In this document: positions 8,303-15,800 of the stretch, piece by piece
Position numbering within the stretch: position 1 is the first letter of the stretch
How the letters are laid out: every line of letters begins with the position of its first letter
Source of the DNA: an uncultured Bacteroidales bacterium
GTDB taxonomy: Bacteria > Bacteroidota > Bacteroidia > Bacteroidales > WCHB1-69
Reading direction: 5' to 3'
DNA length: 43,509 nucleotides
NCBI GenBank assembly: GCA_905235135.1
Contig: CAJOKR010000002.1
Span: forward strand, 1 to 43,509
Made by a program: the position numbers and the translations under genes
The notes under the pieces: generated by a model
The model's database searches: none
Seen by the model: the letters and a program-made list of their open reading frames with translations, nothing else
Told to the model about the DNA's origin: nothing

Positions 8303-8824
8303 ATGAAGAAAGCAGCTTTCTGGGCGGAACAGTATCGGCGACACATCGGGAAGATGGTGGGCGTTTGCTACCGCTATGTGGCCGACTGGACGCTTGCCGA
8401 GGACCTGGCGCAGGACGCGTTCCTCACCGCCATGGAGAAATCCTCCACCTTCCACGCCTTCGGAAGCTTCGAAGGCTGGCTGATGAAGATTGCGGTGAAC
8501 CAAGCACTCATGCACCTCCGAAACAGTCCGGAGATGGTGGAGTGGGACGAGAACCTCCACAGTCTGGAAGTGGAGGAGATGGCCGACGACCCGGATCTTT
8601 CGCGAACGGAGTTCACGCAGGAGGAGCTGTTGGAGGCTGTCGGAAAGCTGCCCATGAAGCAGCGCACCGTCTTCAACCTCTACGCGGTGGAGCACTACCC
8701 GCACGCGAAGATTGCCGAAGCACTCGGCATCTCCGTCGCCAACTCCAAAGTGTTGCTCACCCGCGCAAGGGCGGAATTGCAGCAGCGGTTGAAGGTGGTG
8801 GCAAAGAGAAAGAATCAAATGTAG
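8303..8824 (+). CDS. ECF-type RNA polymerase sigma factor
   Basis: The protein has 173 residues. Region 2 includes LAEDLAQDAFLTAM (31-44) and SFEGWLMKIAVNQAL (55-69). Region 4 includes LPMKQRTVFNLYAVEHYPHAKIAEALGISVANSKVLLTRAR (about 116-156) with its helix-turn-helix. I chose the ATG at 8303 because the upstream frame runs into the preceding gene and shows no sigma homology. It is the first gene of a plus-strand group with short gaps to 11379. The TAG stop lies in a heptamer array. The fourth gene, a single-pass membrane protein, is the likely anti-sigma partner (inference). Confidence 0.92.
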   Translation: MKKAAFWAEQYRRHIGKMVGVCYRYVADWTLAEDLAQDAFLTAMEKSSTFHAFGSFEGWLMKIAVNQALMHLRNSPEMVEWDENLHSLEVEEMADDPDLSRTEFTQEELLEAVGKLPMKQRTVFNLYAVEHYPHAKIAEALGISVANSKVLLTRARAELQQRLKVVAKRKNQM

Positions 8825-8849
8825 AATGAAGAATGCTGAATTATTAATT
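8822..8849. repeat. Heptanucleotide array (NNGAATN type), 4 units
   Basis: Units TAGAATG, AAGAATG, CTGAATT and ATTAATT follow one another. The first three bases are the sigma-factor stop codon. Confidence 0.75.
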
Positions 8850-8858
8850 AATACGGAT

Positions 8859-9347
8859 ATGGAAAAGATTATCAGAATTGCAATTATTACTGCATTGGCA
8901 GTATTGGCCACCGCCTGCAGCAAACCCGAAAAAAAAGAGCTCTCCGGTACCTGGCAGTGGTACAGTACCTCAGGCGGCCTCGCGGGCGTCTTTTACACTC
9001 CTGAGAGCGAAGGCTTCGAAGCCGAACTTGTATTCAAAGGCAGTCACTTCACCTTCTACAAAGACGGGAAAAAGATTACATCTGGCACATATCGAATTGA
9101 TTACAAAATGGACCATAGCCTCTATATTAACAAAGGTGACACCGACGAACCTTTCTACTCCTGGCTCAACCTGAATATTCCGGAGGCGCAGTGCAAAAAA
9201 ATTGCAGAAGCCACAAACGGCAAAGTAGCCCCTTTCCCGAAGAGTTTCTCCGTCATCAGCTACGATGACCGATACGATGCGCAAGTACTTTCCATGAGCG
9301 ACAACTGCTATGACGGATTTTCCTACACATTTGTAAAAAAGCAATAA
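8859..9347 (+). CDS. Putative lipoprotein
   Basis: The protein has 162 residues from the ATG at 8859. I preferred this to the ATG at 8826, which lies in a repeat, because it gives a standard lipoprotein signal: MEKIIRIAI, a hydrophobic core and lipobox LATAC with Cys20. The mature part includes LSGTWQWYSTSGG and FKGSHFTFYKDGKKITSGTY, resembling the beta-barrel 'lipocalin-like' small lipoproteins of Bacteroidota, though I assign no family. It lies 34 bp after the sigma factor and probably belongs to the same transcript. Confidence 0.72.
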   Translation: MEKIIRIAIITALAVLATACSKPEKKELSGTWQWYSTSGGLAGVFYTPESEGFEAELVFKGSHFTFYKDGKKITSGTYRIDYKMDHSLYINKGDTDEPFYSWLNLNIPEAQCKKIAEATNGKVAPFPKSFSVISYDDRYDAQVLSMSDNCYDGFSYTFVKKQ

Positions 9348-9348
9348 C

Positions 9349-9927
9349 ATGATAAAGATTTTTTTCCTTGAGCAGCCTCGAAGAGGCAACACGCACGAAG
9401 TGCAATTAACCCCACATAAGGCCGCAGGCCGCAGTGTGGGGGCAGTCGCTGCCATACTCATCCTTGCCGTATTCGCAGCCGCTTGCGACCCCGGCTACAC
9501 CGAGGACGTGGTCATCCGTAACGCATCTTCGCATTATGTTACCATCATTCCTCTGCATCCTGAAAACGATGCCTCCACCGCAACCATCGGAGATGGAACC
9601 TACACACTTGCTCCAAATGAAGAGGTCGTTATTGAGCAACTGGGCGGCATCGGCAGCGCCAGTTTCGAAGAGGGCGTGAACTATTTCAAGGCGTTTTACG
9701 GCGATTCCGTGAAGTTCGGCTTCGGAGGTTTCGCAGAAGAAATTCTCGTGCGCGAGAAGACGTATTATGCTTGGGAAACAGAGGGTATCAGCCCCTACAA
9801 TTTCCAATCCTTGAACTACACCTACGAAGAGAAGCGGAACACGGGGCGCGTCTTTCACGATCTGCCCTATTACGGAAAGCTCACGTTCACCATCACGAAC
9901 GAGCACTACGAGGAGGCGGAAAGATAA
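9349..9927 (+). CDS. Putative lipoprotein whose N-terminus is encoded by a repeat element
   Basis: The protein has 192 residues. A hydrophobic stretch (VGAVAAILILAVFAAA) ends at the lipobox Cys46, followed by DPGYTEDVVIRNASSH and a beta-rich domain that may be an Ig-like or C2-like fold. The first 30 or so residues (including FLEQPRRGNTHEVQ) are the translation of the three-hairpin repeat at 9364-9447. All the positive charges before the hydrophobic core therefore come from the repeat. No ATG follows the repeat; a GTG at 9436 would start at the hydrophobic core without any positive charge. It begins 1 bp after the previous stop. Confidence 0.68.
   Translation: MIKIFFLEQPRRGNTHEVQLTPHKAAGRSVGAVAAILILAVFAAACDPGYTEDVVIRNASSHYVTIIPLHPENDASTATIGDGTYTLAPNEEVVIEQLGGIGSASFEEGVNYFKAFYGDSVKFGFGGFAEEILVREKTYYAWETEGISPYNFQSLNYTYEEKRNTGRVFHDLPYYGKLTFTITNEHYEEAER
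9364..9447 (+). repeat. Three-hairpin repeat element (copy 2), inside a coding sequence
   Basis: It is nearly the reverse complement of 5050-5136: the same GCCTC/GAGGC and GCAC/GTGC hairpins, then CCCCACA pairing with TGTGGGG around a GGCC stem. It has the same orientation relative to transcription as copy 1, but here it is translated. Confidence 0.8.
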
Positions 9928-9929
9928 CG

Positions 9930-9957
9930 ATGAATTATGAATGCTGAATTATGAATC
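9930..9957. repeat. Heptanucleotide array (ATGAATT), 4 units
   Basis: Units ATGAATT, ATGAATG, CTGAATT and ATGAATC. The last unit supplies the ATG at 9951 of the next gene. TGA occurs in all three plus frames, just after the preceding gene's TAA. Confidence 0.85.
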
Positions 9958-10439
9958 CGGAATTGGACCGTATTTTTGAGCAGGGTTTGTCCGAGGTGAC
10001 ACGCACACCGAGAGTCCCGCTGTCGGACGAGCAGATTGCGGCGGCAGCGAGGAAGTCCAGATCGGGAGCGGGCGTGTGGCTGCTGGTGCATGCACGGGAG
10101 ATTCTGCTGTGCGCCATTTCCGTAGCGGTCGGCATCGGGGGAACCTTGCTGGTCACACACCTCATCGGCAACCGCGAAACGTCTCCGACACCTACCGAAA
10201 CCGCCGCGACGATTACAAACGACACGGCCAACACGGCGATGGTTGCGGAGGATACCGCGACATTTTCGGGTGAGCCGACCGTGGACGATGTAGAGACGTT
10301 GCGCGCAACGTCTTTACAGAATAACCATCATACGCCATCCATCACCGCCCCCGTCGTCGTCAAGAAAACCGTGGTCCAGCGCGACACGGTGGTCATCAAC
10401 GAAACGGTCACCCTCAAAGACACCGTGTATGTACCGTAA
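9951..10439 (+). CDS. Single-pass membrane protein, candidate anti-sigma factor
   Basis: The protein has 162 residues. A cytoplasmic helical part (about 1-48, MNPELDRIFEQGLSEV) is followed by one membrane helix (about 51-71) and a low-complexity Thr/Ala/Val tail presumably in the periplasm. This topology, and its place in an ECF sigma operon, suggest an anti-sigma factor, though I see no recognisable anti-sigma motif such as HxxxCxxC. Residues encoded at 10290-10317 (VETLRATSL) are the translation of a 28-bp palindromic repeat. The end of the tail (KTVVQRDTVVINETVTLKD in part) resembles the N-terminus of the next protein. The last 11 bp overlap the following gene. Confidence 0.65.
   Translation: MNPELDRIFEQGLSEVTRTPRVPLSDEQIAAAARKSRSGAGVWLLVHAREILLCAISVAVGIGGTLLVTHLIGNRETSPTPTETAATITNDTANTAMVAEDTATFSGEPTVDDVETLRATSLQNNHHTPSITAPVVVKKTVVQRDTVVINETVTLKDTVYVP
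10290..10317. repeat. 28-bp palindromic repeat, coding copy
   Basis: An almost perfect palindrome with arms GTAGAGACGTTGCG and CGCAACGTCTTTAC. It belongs to the same family as 42302-42329 and 42348-42375. It is in frame within the anti-sigma-like gene. Confidence 0.85.
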
Positions 10440-11379
10440 ATTCCTTTTCTTAATCGTTTTGATGACGGCGGCGAACCTTTTCGCGCAGCATCCCGACACG
10501 CTCTACATTTACGAGACTGTGGTCGAGCACGACACGCTGATTTCCCGCGATACGACCTGGGTGCACGACACCATTTTCTTGCATAAACCAGTTGTTCCTA
10601 ACGACGCTCCAAAAAACACGACTCCTTCTTATTATCCAGAATATCAAGAAGAGGAGGGAAATATCGAGGAAGAGGAGCTGGAGCAACCGAACAAATCACC
10701 TAAACATCCCAAAAAGGAGAAATCCCGGCCGCAGTGGCAGTATGAAAATCTCTACAGTCACGAAATCAAGCTGGAAGTTTGCGACCCCTACATGCTTGCG
10801 CTCTTCGACCGCTATTTTGTCTATGTCTATCCGCGAGGGATGAGTCCGGCATCATATCGGGACAAGAACTTGTTAGGATTTTCTTACCACATTTCGCCAT
10901 TATACTCCCTGTCAACCCACTTCCGCGCCAACAAATGGTTTTGGGTCGGGGTGATGGTGGGTTATGCGCACATCGACGATGTTGAATCGCGGGAACCATT
11001 GTTGTACAACACCCACGGCATGAATCCACCGGAAACAAACACGGGGCCAATTTGCTTACGACGCTACAATGTTTTCACTTTGATGCCAGAACTGAGGTTC
11101 TCTTTCCTAAACCGCGAACATATAACACTCTATTCAGGGATATCCATCGGAATTACAAAGTTCTATGGTAAATTCACCATCCTTAACATTGAGGAAGAGG
11201 GTCCCATCCACCCTTATTTTACGACTGGCGATAAGGTCAACAGCGCCCCCACGCTCTTTGCATCAGCACACGTCACGTTAATCGGAATGAAACTGGGCTG
11301 GAAACATTGGTTCGCCAGTGTGGAATTAGGCGCGGGATTCAAGGGTATTGGCGCAGTCGGCATCGGATATGAATTTTGA
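10429..11379 (+). CDS. Outer-membrane beta-barrel protein with periplasmic N-terminal tail
   Basis: The protein has 316 residues. A signal peptide (MYRKFLFLIVLMTAANLFAQ) is followed by a Thr/Asp/Val-rich stretch with repeated DT pairs (PDTLYIYETVVEHDTL, RDTTWVHDTIF) and an acidic-then-basic linker (EEEGNIEEEELEQP, KHPKKEK). From about residue 105 there are amphipathic strands of an eight- to ten-stranded barrel. Translation is coupled to the preceding gene by an 11-bp overlap. I infer that it senses or is controlled by the sigma/anti-sigma pair. No family is assigned. Confidence 0.7.
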   Translation: MYRKFLFLIVLMTAANLFAQHPDTLYIYETVVEHDTLISRDTTWVHDTIFLHKPVVPNDAPKNTTPSYYPEYQEEEGNIEEEELEQPNKSPKHPKKEKSRPQWQYENLYSHEIKLEVCDPYMLALFDRYFVYVYPRGMSPASYRDKNLLGFSYHISPLYSLSTHFRANKWFWVGVMVGYAHIDDVESREPLLYNTHGMNPPETNTGPICLRRYNVFTLMPELRFSFLNREHITLYSGISIGITKFYGKFTILNIEEEGPIHPYFTTGDKVNSAPTLFASAHVTLIGMKLGWKHWFASVELGAGFKGIGAVGIGYEF

Positions 11380-11429
11380 TTTCAAAAGCCTAAATATTTT
11401 AATATCAGAAATTTACAAAATCAAACAAT

Positions 11430-11891
11430 ATGAATATAATCAAAACACATTTCGCGTTCGTATTATTAGGCTTGTGCGTACTGTGCATGTCGTGCTCGCG
11501 CGAACCGCAATATTCCTCCAACATCAGATTCTTCATTGACGGCAACGAAATCAGGACGGACACTATCACCGTTACCCTCAATTCCTATCAGGAAATACGG
11601 ATTGAATCATACGCACCACAGTTTATAGATGGAATTCTTTATTATTGGCAAGCTCCCACCGGGTATCCTCAGGAACTATCTCATAACAGCACACCCGAGA
11701 TGTTCCAATTACTCACCCAATCCTTTGACGATAACCTCATAGTGGACGAGATGAACGGATACACTGAGACGGCCCTGTTCTATACACTCTTCAGCGATGA
11801 AATCTACCATTCCGGCGACCTTTGCAAACTGAGAGTGAAATTCACACCTTCCGGATACTGTGAGAGGGTGCTGAACATTCGGATAGAATGA
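11430..11891 (+). CDS. Putative lipoprotein of unknown function
   Basis: The protein has 153 residues. The lipoprotein signal MNIIKTHFAFVLLGLCVLCMSC has the lipobox Cys at 22. The mature domain is rich in beta and polar residues (NIRFFIDGNEIRTDTITVTLN, KLRVKFTPSGYC). I recognise no family. It follows the OM protein by 50 bp and may end the sigma-factor transcript. A degenerate group II intron starts about 20 bp downstream. Confidence 0.68.
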   Translation: MNIIKTHFAFVLLGLCVLCMSCSREPQYSSNIRFFIDGNEIRTDTITVTLNSYQEIRIESYAPQFIDGILYYWQAPTGYPQELSHNSTPEMFQLLTQSFDDNLIVDEMNGYTETALFYTLFSDEIYHSGDLCKLRVKFTPSGYCERVLNIRIE

Positions 11892-11913
11892 TTTTATTAG
11901 GGGAACATGCAAC

Positions 11914-12824
11914 AATCGAGTAGGAGGTGAACACTAATCGGAGGTGTTCACCTCTTTTCGTGTTCACTTGTCCTCTCACACCACCGTACAAGCGGTTCCG
12001 CATACGGCGGTTCCTCAACTCGGCAGCGCGGATGCGCTGTAGTAACAACCTATCCAGCTATAGCCTGCCCTGCGGAGTGCCTCGTCGCCGATTGCTCGCG
12101 AGAGTATCCAGCTGTCGGCTATGCGCCAGTATCCCTTGCTCGTGTTGCCCCATTGGTAAGCCCGCCATCTGTTTATCCCACATCGGACGAGGTTCTCCAC
12201 TCTCGTTCGTGGCTTCTTCCACGCTTTCCAAATGCACATGCGCAGACGGCGGCGAAGCTTGGCTTCGCTCTTCTCATGCAAACGCAGTCGGCATTTGCCA
12301 TTGCACATGTAGAAGCCGTAACCAAGGAACTTCCACCCGCTGATGCGGTCGCATTCGGTCTTCTCGCGGTTGACCTTTAACTTCAATTCCTTTTCTATGT
12401 ACTTGGTGATGCTCCCCCTCACTCGCTCCGCAGCTCGGCGGCTCTTACAGAAGATAAGGCCGTCGTCCGCTGCATGGCGTATGTTCTCCATTAGTGCGGC
12501 CTTGTGCTCCAATAGAGAGCCGAGCAGCCGGTCGCCGCCGTGTCCGTGAGACCTCCCCGATTAAGGACACAATCTTTCACACTTATACCTGCTTGATTTA
12601 CGCTGCCCGTTCCGTATAGCTATGGGGCTTCGACTTCTTATGCAGTCTCACCCACGGGCTTGCGCCTTGGTATCAAGTTTCTGTCCGTCAGGCCAGTGCT
12701 TTGCCGCCGACTTCCTTCAGACCCAATGTCGCCATTGGCACCTTGTCTTTGGCTGTGCGCTTGCCGCTATAGGGCCGCGCTCGGGACTTTCACCCGTTAG
12801 ATTATGCCCATGTCGGACGAACAC
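11914..12824 (-). mobile_element. Internally deleted group II intron
   Basis: On the minus strand the 5' end is GTGTTCGTCC at 12824, followed by domain I hallmarks (GGGTGAAAGTCCCG, CCAAAGACAAGG, TCTGAAGGAAG, CTGACGGACAGAAAC). At the other end are a domain V-like hairpin (11980-12013), a domain VI-like hairpin with 11-bp arms (11924-11934 and 11944-11954) and a CTCGAT-type 3' end near 11914. The total of about 0.9 kb compares with about 1.8-2.5 kb for an intact element. Nearly all of the reverse-transcriptase fingers and palm are gone, so it cannot move by itself. It sits 5 bp past the terminator hairpin of the giant gene. Exact ends are by motif only. Confidence 0.8.
12015..12512 (-). pseudogene. 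Group II intron reverse transcriptase/maturase, C-terminal remnant
   Basis: About 165 codons remain of a protein normally of 400-600. The segment begins at the degraded active site (AADDGLIFCKS, where YADD is expected) and keeps the thumb and X/maturase region: WKFLGYGFYMCNGKCRLR, WKKPRTRVENLVRCGI, NTSKGYWRIADSWILSRA. The frame continues upstream of 12512 (about ten codons such as GDRLLGSLLEHK) with no resemblance to RT, so a deletion joined intron leader to the late ORF. There is no proper start codon. The RT is inactive; residual maturase-like function is possible but speculative. Confidence 0.85.
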
Positions 12825-12829
12825 CTAAG

Positions 12830-12859
12830 AAGGGCTTCCCGAATCTTCGAGAAGCCCTT
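12830..12859 (-). terminator. Terminator hairpin of the giant surface-protein gene
   Basis: Arms AAGGGCTTC and GAAGCCCTT enclose a 12-nt loop, followed on the minus strand by CTT and then directly by the intron. It lies 14 bp after the stop codon at 12873. Confidence 0.75.
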
Positions 12860-12872
12860 AATTATAGCACGA

Positions 12873-15800
12873 CTATTCACAATCTTTGACGCAACGCACA
12901 CTGTAACCGTTGCCCGGAGACTCGTGTTCGGGAATCATGAGCTTGCAGCAGTGGTAGGTGATGCCGAACTCCTCGCCGTATTCGTCACCGTGGAAGTAGG
13001 TGATGGTGTGAAGTCCCTCAAACCTGCTGAGAGTGCTGTTGTAGAAGCCGGCGGGCAGCGCGTTGAATCCCGTGGTGTTGAATCCCGGTGCCACCCAGTC
13101 GCCGGTGCTCTTCAGAAATTCTGCACTGTTGGTTCTCAGCACGTTGATTTCTTTCGTGGTGGGCAAATGCCAGCCTGAGGGGCAGATGCCACGCACATAT
13201 CCGTTCACATGCACAGGATTGTCGGTGCCGCCGGCGGCCTCGTTCCACGTGTAGAGGTATCCGTAATGGGCCACGTTGGCACTTGCATCGCTGCTAATTG
13301 CCGACTGGTAAGAGAGAGCCCCTGGCGTCTGCTTGCGGAGGTTCTCGGCCATCCAGCAGTAACCGTCGATTTTCACCACATCGTAGGTGATGCCGTCCTC
13401 GTCGGTGACCGGGTTACAGGTGATGTCGGGACAGCTGCTCAGCTGGTCGCTGCTGACAATGATGCCGCAGTCCTCATCAATGCCGTAGTCGGACAGCGTG
13501 TTGGTGATGGTGAATCCCACGGTCATATCGCCGTCGTAGTCTGATTCGTAATGGTTTACGCTCACTTCTTGGACGGTATATACGATTTCGTTGCCATCAG
13601 CCGTTGAGGGCAGGTTCGTGAACGTATATTGCCAACCGTTGCCGCTGTTGAGTGTAGCCACGGTTTCCGTCTCCACACCGTTGGCGAGGAGAACCACGGT
13701 AATCTCGTCGGGCCGTGTGCCGAGCTCGTTGTCCCAGTCGTCCCAAACCTTCCGCACTTCGACGGACGTGCGGGCCGTGCGGGTGTTTTGGAAGACGGGC
13801 ACTCCGCCCGTGCCGTGGCGCTGGGCGTGCATCTCGGAGCCAGTCAAAATGAAGACGGTGTCGCCGGTGCTTTTAACGTAGTACTCGCCGTGATGGTCAT
13901 CTGAAGTGCCCGATACTACTAACAGGGAGTTGTGGGCGGCATCCTCGGTCAATTTGACGATGATCTTGCGGAGGTGGACGAGAGCGTCGTACGTCTCGTC
14001 CTCCATCAGCCCGCCGCTGATGGTGACTGTACGGCTCCAAGTGCAGTCGTCGTTGTTGACCGCGTCATCGGGAATCACCTCGGAGAGCACGTATTCGAAT
14101 TCCACACCGACGGCAAGTTGCGCGTCTGTGATGCCGGCTAAGAGCAGGGATTCGTGGTCGAACACAAGACCATCGTCGGGGATGCTCTCGTCATAGAAGC
14201 GGATGGCGTTGCCCTCGTTGCTGACGGTAAGCGTGCGGTTCAATCCGTAACCTGTGGTGTTCGACGGCATCGGCGCGATGGCCGCCAGTGCGCCGACAGG
14301 ACGGAGTTTGAAGTGGAACTCGCCGCTCTGTAGAGGCGTGCCGCCATGAACGGTGAGCTGTTTGTCAGCCACGAGGTGGTAGATGGTTTTCGCCGAATTG
14401 AAGGTGTTGGTGATGCTGGGAATCTCCGCTGCGACCCGATGGTCTTCAACTCCTTCGTGCATGAAAATTTCGAAATAGGCCACATTGGCGATTTCCAAGT
14501 TATTATCCGTTCCAACCCTCACCGTAATCTGCACCTCGTAGCGTTCGGTTCCGTAGGTGACGCCAGGCACACGGGTCACGCCCGATTCGCTGAATGTGAG
14601 CTCGCGGATGTTGTAGAGGAAGGTCTTCTCGGTGGCTCCTCCCATATCGTCGGTGGTGAACGTGAGGGGCAGGAAGTGATCAATGCGGGAAGTCGGGTCG
14701 GTCGCGGGAAGGTCGCTGGCGGTCACCAGCACTGGCGCGTAAGGGATGCCTCCGCCCGTAGTGGCGTTAGCTGGCATCGGGTCAGTGACCACCTTCGGAA
14801 TGAGCGCCATCTCGAAGGTGTCAGTTTCCAACCAGTCACGCCCTTGCAGCACCTTCTGCACGGGAATTGCGGCGGTCACCGAAGCGTAATGGTGGTTGGT
14901 GATGGTGTCGGTATAAGCCTTCTCAGCAGTTAGTAAGCCGCCGTTGGAATAAGCCACGACATATTGTTCGGGAACGTTCGTCTCACGTACGGCATAGCGG
15001 TACTTTTGACCGTCCTTGTAGAACGGCATATCGTTCCACACTGTGGAGACATGGGCGGGGGCGGTGCTTACCGTTTTCGGCGTACCCACTGGCTCCCAAT
15101 GACCGCTCACCACCGACGGGTTGAAGTCGGCCGTGGCATGAAGAGTGCGGTAGAGCTGCACGGTCACAGGCTGGCGCAGACCTTCAGCATTGTTGTTGTC
15201 CTCCCAGAACTTCCAGGCGGTGAGATCCGCGGTCGCGGGAGTGTGCGTGTTGGTAACGGTGAAACCGCCTGACGCGCTACCCGTGACGGAGGAGAGATAC
15301 CCCGCCACATCCTCCTCGGTAAGCGTATAGACAATATTCTGACCGTCAACGGCGTATTTCGGGAGGTTGGTGAAAGTCCAGCTCCAAACATTGTTGCCGC
15401 CGGAAAGGGTCGCTTCATGGCTGCTGCCGTCACTGCCGGAAAGCGTCAGCTTGACGCTGCCGGGACGAATGCCGTCCTGATTGCTGTTGTCCGACCAAAC
15501 CTTGGAGACAGGAATGTTGAGGTATTCTTGATTGATGGTGTTGGTGATGACGTTACCGCTGATGACACTTGTGTAGCCTTCGGGCTGCACCTCCTCAACG
15601 GAATACGCATACTCGTGGCCGTCGGTGAGATCGTACTTGTCAAGATTGGGGAACGCCCAGGAGGTAGCGCCTTGGCCGAAACTCTCAGTCGTTATCAAAG
15701 CACCGTCGCGGTGGAGGGAGAGTCTGAGGTCGGGACGTGACATGTTGTCCGTTCCGAACGGGTCAACCCAAACCTTCGTGCCGGCAATTTCGACCTTGGC

